Shown here: in pieces, positions 1-7,300 of the stretch | How the letters are laid out: every line of letters starts with the position of its first letter | Numbering within the stretch: the stretch's first letter is position 1 | Source: Asparagopsis taxiformis | Lineage: Eukaryota; Rhodophyta; Florideophyceae; Bonnemaisoniales; Bonnemaisoniaceae | Assembly: GCA_030407315.1 (NCBI GenBank) | Contig: JALQPE010002348.1 | Location: 1-12,910, forward strand | Length of the DNA: 12,910 bases | Direction: 5' to 3' | The notes under the pieces: generated by a model | What the model was told of the DNA's origin: nothing | Seen by the model: only the letters and a program-made list of their open reading frames with translations | The model's database searches: none | Made by a program: the position numbers and the translations under genes

Positions 1-140
1 TCGCGCAGGTGCACCGTGACACGTAATCGGTTCGCCACGCGTACGCTCGCTTTAACTAACTCAGCGCGGATGCACGCGGACTCAACTCGTCGATATCGCT
101 CAACCCGCGTTCGCGTTCGCAGCACATAAATTGCACCACA
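1..140 (-). repeat. 3' LTR, partial (cut by the window start)
   Basis: Bases 1-140 match 12489-12626 nearly throughout. Differences are mostly small indels: two bases near 54, single bases near 95 and 101, and a short messy patch at about 118-124. In the element's sense the LTR starts TGTGGTGCAA, giving the expected TG terminus at position 140. The rest of the LTR, including its CA end, lies to the left of the window. It would supply the 3' end and polyadenylation of the sense transcript. It also lies directly upstream of the plus-strand gene that starts at 443. Confidence 0.93.
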
Positions 141-149
141 CTCCCCCCG
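141..149 (-). other. Polypurine tract (plus-strand DNA primer site)
   Basis: Read on the minus strand this is CGGGGGGAG, directly followed by the TG of the 3' LTR. A purine run touching the 3' LTR is the standard RNase H-resistant primer for second-strand DNA synthesis in LTR retroelements. Its position settles the element's orientation and the LTR terminus at 140. The right LTR copy is followed by different sequence (from 12627), as expected for a feature internal to the element. Confidence 0.85.
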
Positions 150-442
150 ACTAACATCACAGCGCGTCCCCGCGCCGTCATCTCTTCCTGCGTATCCTTT
201 GCCTTTTCTTCTCTTCTGTCCACTCTCCTCCTGTCGATCCTCTCTCTCTTTTCCTATCCTTCTTCTCTCCTTGGTCACTCGCATCCGTTGTTTCGCTCGT
301 TGTCGCACGCGTTTGCTTTCGTTATGGCGCACGACGGTGATACCCTTCCTAGCTGGCTGCGCGCCAGTGTCCTTCAGGCGAAGAAGCTGCGACGCCGATA
401 CGTTCGCCATCAGCGGCTCCGCGTCCCGCTTCGCCATCTCCT
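150..442 (+). promoter_or_regulatory. Pyrimidine-rich leader/candidate promoter of the antisense gene
   Basis: Between the 3' LTR and the first ATG of the plus-strand gene there is no supported gene. From about 180 to 280 the plus strand is strongly C/T-rich with repeated CTTCTC and CTCTCT units, unlike the CpG-rich surroundings. An open frame of 109 codons at 199-528 is in a different frame from the gene and has a low-complexity sequence, so I do not call it. Pyrimidine-rich tracts are common around transcription starts in oomycetes and other eukaryotes, so this is a plausible promoter/5' leader. I see no clean TATA or initiator match. Seen in sequence: the tract. Inferred: its role. Confidence 0.35.
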
Positions 443-503
443 ATGAGCCCCGAGAGCCCATTTTATCTGTCAATGGCCCAAGCTTCGTCTGCCAGCGCGC
501 CGG

Positions 504-1079
504 TTGCCGCGTCGTCAAGTGCGCATAACGCGGATAATGTCGGTGCGTCATCGGGTGTCGTTTGCGACAGTGGATGTAACCGCTACACCCGCGGCTGGGA
601 GTCGTGCCAACGTTGGCGTGCCTGCCTCTTCGTTCCGTACCTGCCCCTTCTTCCGTGTCGCTCCCTTCGGCCGCGCAGCGTGTCCCCGTCGCCGCTCCGC
701 GTGCGCGTTACGACGACCCTTCTGCGTTCCGGTTCCTGCGCGCGCGCGATGCCAACTTGGTCCGAATGAGTCGCGTCCAAATTTTCCTCGGCGTTTCCTG
801 TGGACGCGTATCGCCGATGTCAACCGCTATGCGGTATTGCCTGGCCACAAGAACGCGCAAGCCGTATGGGATGCGCGACGCGAGGCGGCGTGGTGCGACT
901 TGGCTGTACCTTCGAACCTTCCTTGCGACACTTACTTCCTAGAGGACGCGGCGGACGAGCGGTTGGTGCGTCACTTGGCTCGTCTTCGCACAATGCGCCG
1001 CGACGAGTTCGCGCATCTTGACCCCTGGGCGGCGGCGCCTAGCGCCGTTTTTGTTGGACGGCGGCGTCCCCTGGAATGA
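504..1079 (+). CDS. N-terminal fragment of the antisense protein
   Basis: This open frame overlaps the real reading frame in two parts. From about 560 to 650 it gives a Ser/Thr/Ala-rich stretch that continues the frame started at the 443 ATG. From about 760 to 1060 it gives ordinary protein-like sequence (around IADVNRYAVLPGHKNAQAVW and FLEDAADERLVRHLARL). The piece between about 650 and 755 reads best one frame over, where RARYDDPSAFRFLRARDANL appears. The ATG at 504 is not the true start. The frame joins the 414-codon central segment near 1060. No domain recognised. Confidence 0.5.
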   Translation: MPRRQVRITRIMSVRHRVSFATVDVTATPAAGSRANVGVPASSFRTCPFFRVAPFGRAACPRRRSACALRRPFCVPVPARARCQLGPNESRPNFPRRFLWTRIADVNRYAVLPGHKNAQAVWDARREAAWCDLAVPSNLPCDTYFLEDAADERLVRHLARLRTMRRDEFAHLDPWAAAPSAVFVGRRRPLE

Positions 1080-2262
1080 TGTTGAACGGGAGGGAGAAGT
1101 TAGTGAGCCTTGGTTTTTCGACGCGGGGATGCGCTCCGAGGCGCGTCGTGAATTGCGCCTGCGTCGCACGACCGGTTACTTCGTTACGCATCGCGACGTC
1201 GAATTTCGCGAGTTCCCAGAAGATCGCGTGAGTTCCTTCTTTCCGCGCTACGACCCGCGCGACTGGCCTGACGCTCCCGAATCGCTGTCCGTTCCCCTGC
1301 CGTGCGTCTTCCATTATGCACCATCTGTCCTTCTTGGTCTTGATGTTCCGGTCGAGACGCGTTCCTACTTCTGGGCCGTGGCGCTTAGCGAATGGGTCGT
1401 GATGGTGGCCTGCGCCTGGCTTCATGTCGCGTTCGTCGAGCGCCGTTTCGTTCGCTTGAGCGACCGGCTCATCGCCGGTATCGAGAGCGTCGGCGCTGCG
1501 GCGGTCGTTCGTGGCGGCACCTATTCAGTCGCGCACTTAGAAAGTCTCTTGTCGGAGCATCGCGCGTGTCCATGGGACGAGACGCTGTCTTCGACGTGGC
1601 TCCCGGCGTGGACTTCAATGAAGGTGGCCAGTGGCTACCGTGGAGCGCGGAACGCGGCGTCGTGGATTGGGCGCATGGCGCGCTCGGAGTTCACAGCACG
1701 GGAAATCCCTCACTTGCTATTGAAGTCGCCGCGCAACCCTTCGCGTAGCGCGTTCGCGCATCTAGAAGCGGGCGACGTCGTTACCGTGGATGCTGTCTTG
1801 TCGGCGTTGTCTTCTAACGAGTTGCATGTGATGCGCGCAACGAACTCGCGGGAATATGCGCAGTACCTTGGGATGGCCGCGTTGTTGGCCGTTGAGCGCC
1901 GGCGATTCCGCGATGGGCGCTACTCGTTGTTCTCCGAAGCACCACGGGCTCCTATCGACGTTGCGCAGTTGGACGCGGCGTTGCGTGCGGAGTACGTAAA
2001 GGTGTACAACGAATTACAAGAACTGAAGAAAGCCACTCAAGAACAAGGCGCCGCCAACATGCCTGGCGAAGCGGGTGCGAGTGCGGCAACGGCTAGCGGT
2101 GCGGCATCGGGTTCGGCGGTTGTTGGCGAGAGTGCAGAAGCGCCCACGGCGGTGGCTGGTGACGACGCTGGTGCAGTCGCTGGTTCGTCGGCGGCAGACG
2201 GGTTACAAACTCAACTTTCTTCGGCCAAGCAGGGTCGAGATGAAGCGTGGCGCGCGTCGTGA
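1018..2262 (+). CDS. Central segment of the antisense protein, longest intact open frame
   Basis: This 414-codon open frame is the longest in the window. It begins at a TTG, so its first codons are not a genuine start; real coding in this frame probably begins near 1060, after the upstream frame. Visible parts: a mixed globular region (about residues 20-330) with a hydrophobic helix-like stretch at residues 117-140 (WAVALSEWVVMVACAWLHVAF), then a charged helix (LRAEYVKVYNELQELKKATQ), then an Ala/Gly/Ser low-complexity linker (about residues 345-400). The TGA at 2260-2262 looks premature, because the same frame continues as QARDEALGRLSAATRALDEA before another TGA near 2350. No catalytic signature recognised; a structural or adaptor role would fit, but this is inference. 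Confidence 0.65.
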   Translation: MTPGRRRLAPFLLDGGVPWNDVEREGEVSEPWFFDAGMRSEARRELRLRRTTGYFVTHRDVEFREFPEDRVSSFFPRYDPRDWPDAPESLSVPLPCVFHYAPSVLLGLDVPVETRSYFWAVALSEWVVMVACAWLHVAFVERRFVRLSDRLIAGIESVGAAAVVRGGTYSVAHLESLLSEHRACPWDETLSSTWLPAWTSMKVASGYRGARNAASWIGRMARSEFTAREIPHLLLKSPRNPSRSAFAHLEAGDVVTVDAVLSALSSNELHVMRATNSREYAQYLGMAALLAVERRRFRDGRYSLFSEAPRAPIDVAQLDAALRAEYVKVYNELQELKKATQEQGAANMPGEAGASAATASGAASGSAVVGESAEAPTAVAGDDAGAVAGSSAADGLQTQLSSAKQGRDEAWRAS

Positions 2263-2775
2263 CGTCGGTTCGCGCAAGCTCGCGACGAGGCTTTGGGGCG
2301 ACTTAGCGCGGCCACCAGAGCGCTCGACGAGGCTATCAAGGCGCGCCGATGATGCGTCTGAGGCACGTGACGAAGCCGTGTCGGTCCTGCGCGAGACTCG
2401 GAAGACGTTGGCGGAATCGGAGGAGCGCGAAGCCGCGCTAAAACGCAAGGTCGACGAAGACGCTGCGCGTATTGAGCGTATGCACGAAGACATCGGGAAG
2501 TTACAAGGTCGGCAGCGGCGTACAGGAAGGAGGCTGAGGGTGACCGGGCGGCGCTGGCGAACCTTCGAACTCGCTGTGACGCTGCGGTGACGCGCAGCAG
2601 ACGGCACGGGCGCAGGTGTTCTCGTCGAAGTCGAAGCCAATTTGGAAGCGGAAAGGGGGCGGTCGTCAGCTCGTATCGCTGCGGTGCGCGACGAATATCG
2701 CGCGCGGAAAGGGATACCGTGCTTAAGGTTCAAGACACTATCGAACGCGCGCACCGGTTGGGTTCGGCGCGTTGA
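2263..2775 (+). pseudogene. Coiled-coil region of the antisense protein, broken by several frameshifts
   Basis: Downstream of the TGA at 2260 the plus strand keeps coding for charged, heptad-like sequence, but in alternating frames. Frame 1 gives QARDEALGRLSAATRALDEA (about 2275-2345), frame 2 gives EARDEAVSVLRETRKTLAES and EEREAALKRKVDEDAARIER (about 2350-2510), frame 1 gives KEAEGDRAALANLRTRCDAA (about 2524-2590), frame 2 gives an EAERGRSSARIAAVRDEYRA stretch (2640-2720), and frame 1 gives ERDTVLKVQDTIERA (to 2775). Glu/Arg/Ala-rich sequence with regular Leu/Val spacing is typical of a long coiled coil. The same style in each frame argues that this was one continuous helix. Confidence 0.6.
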
Positions 2776-3152
2776 ACGATGTCGTTGGTTTCCTGCAGCG
2801 GTCCCCGACTGGGTCCGTGGTGAGAAAGAGTCAGCTGGCGAAACGCAGTCCGGTGAGCGAGTTGCGCGCAGAAGCGGTACGTGACGTTGCGGGGAGCGTT
2901 GGCTCAGGACGCGGCGGTGCACGGCCCATGACGCGTTCGCGTGCGGCCGCAACTTCGACGGGTCGCACAAGTATTCCTCCCCTTCGGATTGGCGTACATG
3001 ATGGGCGCGTCGTTCGGGTGTTGAATCCCGAACGGCGACGCGGTCACCAGGCAGATACGGCTTCGAGCCGCGCTCGTTCGCGCAATACGGCGGGTAGTTC
3101 GTCAAGCCGTCACACACGTCGAGACGATGACACGCGCGCACCTCCGTCCTGA
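2772..3152 (+). CDS. C-terminal tail of the antisense protein
   Basis: This 126-codon open frame overlaps the preceding coiled-coil frame by a few bases and carries the end of the protein. It starts with a short helical part (DVVGFLQRSPTGSVVRKSQL), then turns Ser/Arg/Thr-rich and basic (RSRAAATSTGRTSIPPLR, SSRARSRNTAGSSSSRHTRR), ending PPS-stop at 3150-3152. Such tails are usually disordered and may bind nucleic acid. The stop lies 42 bases upstream of a canonical AATAAA, which supports it as the true C-terminus. The ATG-like first codon is not thought to be a real start. Confidence 0.55.
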   Translation: MNDVVGFLQRSPTGSVVRKSQLAKRSPVSELRAEAVRDVAGSVGSGRGGARPMTRSRAAATSTGRTSIPPLRIGVHDGRVVRVLNPERRRGHQADTASSRARSRNTAGSSSSRHTRRDDDTRAPPS

Positions 3153-3193
3153 TTCTTGCTCCGTTCAGTTAGCACGCGTTACATTCTCCTTGC

Positions 3194-3199
3194 AATAAA
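3194..3199 (+). terminator. Candidate poly(A) signal of the antisense gene
   Basis: A canonical AATAAA begins 42 bases after the stop codon of the plus-strand gene and on the same strand. It is followed within about 15 bases by T/G-rich sequence (TCTTGTTGG), resembling a downstream element. In this GC-rich element an A/T hexamer at this spot is unlikely to be chance alone, though a single hexamer is weak evidence by itself. It suggests the antisense gene is, or was, its own transcription unit. Confidence 0.5.
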
Positions 3200-5000
3200 C
3201 TCGTCTTGTTGGTATCTCACGTGTTCGCCCTTCCCTCCTCTTGGTTCCTCCACTTGGTACACGCGCTGTAGTGTGACGCTGAGGGCCGGCTGGTACGCGG
3301 CGTGCCAGATCATGAGGCACGCAAGCGTCGGTGTGCCTTCGGTAAGGACGCGCGTGTCGTGGCTCAAAGCCGCATGTGCCCGTTGTCCACGTCGCCGTTC
3401 GGGGGACAACCGGACGAAGTCGGCCATCAACACGCGCCGATATTTCCAGCATGCGTTGGGTTGCGTGTGTTGTGGGGCTTGAGAGGGGGGTTAACGGGGT
3501 GAGTTGGGGCGGCCGGTACGCCGGAGCGCGATCGTCGTAACGCGTTCGCTTCGTCGGTTCGTCGCGCGTGGTTCTCGCCGCCGCGGGTTAATTCCATCGC
3601 GCGTTCGCTCGCGGTCGCGTCTTCGGTTCGTTGCTACGCCCTTCGTTTTTCGCCTTCGCGTCGCCTCGCTTGCTACCTACGTCCGTGTCTCACTATCGCA
3701 TCCGCTGTTCCATGGCTAGAGCGGGGCGAAAGGGCCTTATTCGCGGGCTCCCGTGTGGGTCGCCTCCTTTTGTAGACTAGGCCTCATTCTCCGCGCTTTC
3801 GCTGAGGGGGAGATGCGCGCGTGAATGCCACTATATTCTCGGTGGAGACCGGCGTACGTCCAAGATGACTGCGTCTTTCCACCGGGTTCGAGATGCTCGC
3901 TGGAGTCTGCGCGTGTTTTCGTCCAATCAAATGACGGCAGCGAGGGACGGCTGGACGAGCGGCGTCACGGGTGGGGGTCAGTGTGGCGGCGGCGCAATCC
4001 AGGTGCCCCTTCGCCAACAATTTTCTCGTGGGACAATTTTTGCGGGACGGTCAAAGTGCTATTCCGCCGGGCCAGACTGCGCACCCAATTTCGGAGCCGC
4101 TCCCCTATTTTCGCGCGAAACCCATCGCTGGTTCCAGCGCATCGCACATCTCCTAGAGTCAGTCAGGGAGTTAGTTGGTGCCGGGCTTGCACGCAATTTC
4201 CAGGTTGAGCCGAGGGACTCTCAGTAGGTGAAAAGGCGCGACCTCTGCGTGGCGGTAGGCGGTTATCGAGGTTGCATCGCGTGGGCGACGAGTAGCTGCA
4301 GGGCGAACGACGAGAGTGGTCGAAGCGCAGGCGAGGAGTGATACGTGGTGTCTCCTGGCGGTCTTGGCGCGACTTGCGCAGCGGTTCCGAACCTCGCGCA
4401 GGTGGTCAGCGGGCGGCGGCTAGGGCGTAAGCGAGTGGGTTCGATTCCCACGCATCGACGGCGTTCTGCGCGACGCGTGTTAGCACCAGCAAGTACAAAA
4501 CGTTCGCTTGTAGGCTCGCGCAAGCGTTCAACTCCCAGTTAGTTTAGCCCAGTGTGGATTGCCTCCGTGCGGATAGCTGACGCGAGTAGTAACGCGGCGC
4601 GCAAGCGACGAATCATGTGCGGCCTGTCGGACGGGGCGTAAGCGGCTCGCGAGCGGCGTCGCTCCATTGCGTGTGCGGTGACCGTCTCCAAGTCATTCAG
4701 CGATAAGAAGTCAGTTGCGCAGGGCGCGGTGAAACTTCGTCTGACGTCGCGACTGACGTTTTCGGCGGTGCGGTGTCACGTTATCTACTAAACCGGTTCG
4801 AGAATACTGAGCGCTGCGGGCACACGAAATAGACGGCAAGGATGATATGTCGGCGCGCTTTTCGCATACGCGACGGAGCGAGCCTCATGGTCCTGGCCCG
4901 TTTTCTCATGAGATCTGCAGGCGTCCTCCTTGATTCGTATGCCGCTCTTGGCTCGGCGGTTCTGCACGTTAGTTGCGTGACGGGCGATGGCGCGTCCTCT
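3200..5000. other. 1.8 kb spacer between pol and the antisense gene, no convincing gene
   Basis: The 3' ends of the sense pol gene and the antisense gene face each other across this stretch. Short open frames exist on both strands (for example 3504-3719, 3825-4227 and 4263-4523), but none shows a motif, a continuing frame or protein-like composition, so I leave them out. The region is CpG-rich like the rest. Visible items are a tRNA T-arm-like hairpin at 4435-4451 and an 11-base repeat GGGCGTAAGCG at 4423-4433 and 4634-4644. It may hold 3' untranslated regions of both transcripts, or remains of decayed sequence. Confidence 0.6.
4403..4451 (+). other. tRNA-like fragment (B-box/T-arm hairpin, weak A box)
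   Basis: Bases 4435-4451 form a perfect T-arm: GTGGG stem, TTCGATT loop, CCCAC stem. The loop and flanks match the pol III B-box consensus GGTTCRANNCC exactly. About 30 bases upstream, TGGTCAGCGG (4403-4412) resembles an A box but is one base short. The flanks do not pair into an acceptor stem and no anticodon arm is clear, so this is not an intact tRNA gene. It could be a tRNA relic, a SINE-like promoter or coincidence. It most resembles the 3' half of a serine- or leucine-type tRNA, which is inference only. Confidence 0.3.
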
Positions 5001-5006
5001 TGTCCG

Positions 5007-5327
5007 CTAGCCGCAAACTGGAGCGACTGGGTGGCGTCCGGCGCGGTTTGGTGACGCTTGTCGCTTTCGGCGTGCGCATCTTCGGCGGGGGTCCCCGGCG
5101 GTCGCGTGACGTAGCGCGGGCGGGCTCGGTGTCGCGTCCGGCGGCGCTCTCGAAGCGGTTCGCTTTAGGTCCTTGCGGAAACGTGCGACAATGGTGCGGT
5201 TGGGTAACGAGCCCACGGGTTCCCAGGTATCATCGCGCGGCGAATATCCTTTCCAGCGCACTCGGAAAAACGGCTTCCCCGCATCGTCAATGCCTTCGGC
5301 CACGAGTTGTCAATCATAAATTCGCGC
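5007..5327 (-). CDS. Integrase C-terminal chromodomain and tail
   Basis: The chromodomain begins in one frame (REFMIDN, about 5307-5327) and continues after a 1-2 base shift as AEGIDDAGKPFFRVRWKGYS, then DDTWEPVGSLPN and an amphipathic helix (IVARFRKDLKR) ending near 5160. The RWKGY and DTWEP signatures are diagnostic. The three aromatic cage positions known from HP1-type domains appear as F (REF), W and Y (RWKGY), so methyl-lysine binding is plausible. In fungal and plant chromoviruses this domain steers integration to heterochromatin. A Pro/Arg-rich tail of about 50 residues follows to the stop at 5007. It is the last pol domain, and the 1.8 kb spacer begins beyond it. Confidence 0.88.
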
Positions 5328-5662
5328 GTTCCGTACCCAGACTCTGGGCTAACTTTGCGCGAAGCTTCGAAGGCGCGTTCGCTGCGTTGCGTCGCGTCGT
5401 TAGCGGCTTCCGTTGCGGTCTTCCTCGTCGCCTCGTCGTCTAGCGGGGAAGGCGCGGGCGTTGCAATGCGCGGTGCGACGCGGATGCGGTCGGAACTAAC
5501 GAGCTCGGGCACGCCATCTATTACGATTTCGTAAGTATGGCCGCGACAGCCTATTACAGGGAAAGGCCGGAGACGGGGTAGTCCAATTTCGACGCACGCG
5601 CTCCTTCGTCTCGCTGCGCTCGAGTCGTCGCTCCCGCAGGGTATCCAAGTAGACTTGGTCAC
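5328..5662 (-). CDS. Integrase C-terminal GPY/F module and linker to the chromodomain
   Basis: This frame carries PFPVIGCRGHTYEIVIDGVP followed by ELVSSDRIRVAP. These match the GPY/F (integrase DNA-binding C-terminal, SH3-like) pattern of Ty3/Gypsy integrases, at about 5470-5570. A linker rich in Ala, Thr, Glu and Ser follows (PSPLDDEATRKTATEAANDA), running into the start of the chromodomain at REFMIDN. The codons before the module (to 5662) are out of the frame used by the upstream integrase, so the first ~30 residues of this open frame are not real protein. Confidence 0.75.
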
Positions 5663-6390
5663 CCACCTTGATTTCCTTGTTCACTGCGCGTACGCCACGG
5701 TCGAAATCCCGTTTATACCGCGCTTGCGCCTTCTTCAACGCGTTTGCTGCGCGCGCGTAGGCGTCCGATAATCGCGCTAGAAATTCCATGCGGGAGGAAC
5801 GGCGTGCTGCGATCGTGTCCACTTGTTCCGTTCCCAACGATACGGGGTAGCGTGTGAGCGTAAGTTCGAACGGCGACGTATTCGTCGAGCGGTGTATCGC
5901 GCGGTTGTAAGCGTACGCTAGCGCGTCTAAATGCTCGTCCCAATCTCTGCGCTCTTCATCTACATAATGGCGCAGCGTCGCGACGATGGTGCGGTTCATG
6001 CGCTCGACTTGTCCGTTCGACTGCGGATGGTACGTCGTTGTGAATATGTTTCGCGTACCCATCAGCGCGCAAGTCTCCTGAAACAGCTTCGAGCGGATGC
6101 ATTGCGGCCATTGTCGAAAGTAGCGTGCGCGGCGGTCCATAGACGAACACCCAATCGCGGCAAAATGCCTTCGCAACGGCGAGCGCGGATACGCGCCCGA
6201 GCGCGATGAGTCGGCAGAGTTTGCTATAGCGGTCGGCGATTACAAGTACGAAGCGACGTTGGCGCGGAGTCTCGGGCAGCGGCCCAAGGATATCGATAGC
6301 GACGTCTTCGAGCGGGCGCGTCGCGGGAATAGCTTCAAGGCGTTCGTGTGGCGATATTGCGTAACGCGGTTACGTGCGCACGCGTCGCAC
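5600..6390 (-). CDS. Integrase catalytic core (D,D,E) and C-terminal helices
   Basis: The core joins processed element DNA into the host chromosome. The first Asp is in VAIDILGPLPE (codon 6292-6294), followed by FVLVIADRYSKL. The second lies in a DNG remnant (codon 6113-6115), where a frameshift disrupts the usual SDNGPQ. The Glu is in HPQSNGQVERMNRT (codon 6003-6005). Spacing is about 60 residues between the two Asp and about 36 to the Glu, as in retroviral-type integrases. Downstream, about 5650-5990 gives DWDEHLDALAYAYNRAIH, STNTSPFELTLTRYPVSLG and KEIKVGDQVYL, typical of Ty3/Gypsy. The 6176-5496 frame holds most of this intact; the part around the first Asp is in another frame. Confidence 0.9.
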
Positions 6391-6908
6391 TGTCTCACTG
6401 TAGTGTAGACGTCCACGCTCATCATCGGCCAGTAGTACGCGCGTCGAATCGCGTCATACATGCGACGCGCGCCCGGATGTCCTGCGGTTACCGCGTAATG
6501 GTTAGCTCGCAAAATGCGCCCCTTAATCGCTTCGGGCACGACTATCTGCGTGGCGCCGTCGAGCGGCGCGGCGGTCCTCATAAGTATCCCATCGGGGGAC
6601 AGGTGAAAGCGCGATTGCGGCGCGGTTTCGACATCGCGCTTTCGCGTTTTGGCAGAATTCGTCCGTCGCTGCTCGCGAATCCACTCGTCAGTGGACACGG
6701 GCGGTTCGATGCACGACCGAGTTGCCAGTAGGCAGTCCAGACTCGGGTAGTATTCTGCGTAGTCGCATAGTAGCGCGGTCGGTTCGGCGTAAGCGTTCGC
6801 GTGCGGTTCGACGATGTTCGCGGCGTCGAAGCAGGGTATCTCGTCCGGTATTTCCGTCTCGTCGCCGCTTCGCGTGGCCATTCGCGAGAGGCGCGTCGGC
6901 GATAACAT
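6378..6908 (-). CDS. RNase H-integrase linker and integrase zinc finger (HHCC)
   Basis: After the RNase H end (HVIADA and LSRM, near 6890-6935, the usual VADALSR junction), a spacer of about 110 residues leads into the integrase N-terminal zinc-binding domain. The zinc ligands are visible as NHYAVTAGHPG (two His, about 6470-6505) and QCDACARNR (two Cys, 6378-6389), with MYDAIRRAYYWPMMSVDV between, giving the H-x-H-x-C-x-x-C pattern. This domain helps integrase multimerise and hold LTR ends. The open frame starting at 6908 runs to 6240, but its last ~30 codons are out of the real frame, which resumes at the catalytic core. Confidence 0.85.
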
Positions 6909-6929
6909 GGCGTTTACCCTTTGTATTCG

Positions 6930-7300
6930 ACGTCGAACTCGAACTCGGCGAGTCGCAATCGCCAGCGCGCAAGTCGTCCTTCTGCGGAGGTCATGTTCAG
7001 AATCCAGCGCAGCGAATTATGGTCCGTGCGAACCGTGAACTTTCGTCCTTCTAAATATGCGCGTTAGTAGCAAAACTGCCCATACCACCGCGAGGCATTC
7101 GCGTTCCGTCGTCGAATAGTTGCGCTCCGCGTCGTTAAGCGTGCGCGACCAGTATCCGACTGGATGTAGGACGTTCGTCCGCGGTCTAGCTGAATAGCGC
7201 GCATCCGATTTGTCCTTGCGACGCGTCGGTATCGAGCACGTATGGGTGTCCCTCGCGCGGTAACGGAGAATTGGCGGAGATAGCATCGCTCGTCGCAATG
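6930..7300 (-). CDS. RNase H domain
   Basis: RNase H removes the RNA strand during reverse transcription. The first catalytic Asp lies in GHPYVLDTDASQGQIGCALF (about 7190-7250). The Glu is in NYSTTERECLAVVWA (about 7080-7120). The next Asp is in RTDHNSLRWIL (about 7000-7030), followed by RLARWRLRLAEFEFDVEYK, a conserved Ty3/Gypsy block. The domain is spread over three frames: one to about 7190, one from there to about 7050, and one beyond. A TAA after EYKG, near 6930, marks another break before the VADALSR-like junction. Confidence 0.87.

Larger units (their letters stand above)
443..3152 (+). pseudogene. Long antisense gene between pol and the 3' LTR, frame-broken, unknown function
   Basis: A plus-strand coding region runs opposite to gag-pol. 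The first ATG in its frame is at 443 (in-frame stop at 350-352), with another at 473. Translation gives protein-like sequence that moves between frames: frame 2 to about 560, frame 3 to about 650, frame 1 to about 755, frame 3 to about 1060, frame 1 to a TGA at 2260-2262 and on to about 2350, frame 2 to about 2510, frame 1, frame 2 (about 2640-2720), frame 1 to 2775, and frame 3 to the stop at 3150-3152. Together this is about 900 codons: an Ala/Ser-rich N-terminus, a globular middle, an Ala/Gly/Ser linker, long charged coiled-coil stretches, and a basic Ser/Arg-rich tail. I do not recognise the family. Plant Tat-lineage Ty3/Gypsy elements are known to carry extra, sometimes antisense, ORFs in this position; I see no evident similarity to those. 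Confidence 0.7.

Noticed and set aside
199..528. 109-codon plus-strand open frame
   Set aside because: It covers the pyrimidine-rich tract (Ser/Leu/Phe/Arg-rich artefact) and is in a different frame from the 443 ATG.
2203..3141. 312-codon open frame on the minus strand
   Set aside because: It mirrors the coiled-coil coding strand, is Ser/Arg-rich, has no motif, and stays open only because GC-rich, Glu/Arg-rich antisense sequence lacks stops. The plus-strand reading is far more protein-like.
3825..4227. Two overlapping plus-strand open frames of about 120 codons
   Set aside because: No motif, no continuation into neighbouring frames, and composition typical of random GC-rich sequence.
4511..4538. 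Second B-box-like GTTCAACTCC near 4526
   Set aside because: The bases on either side do not form a T-arm stem and no A box is near, unlike the 4435-4451 hairpin.
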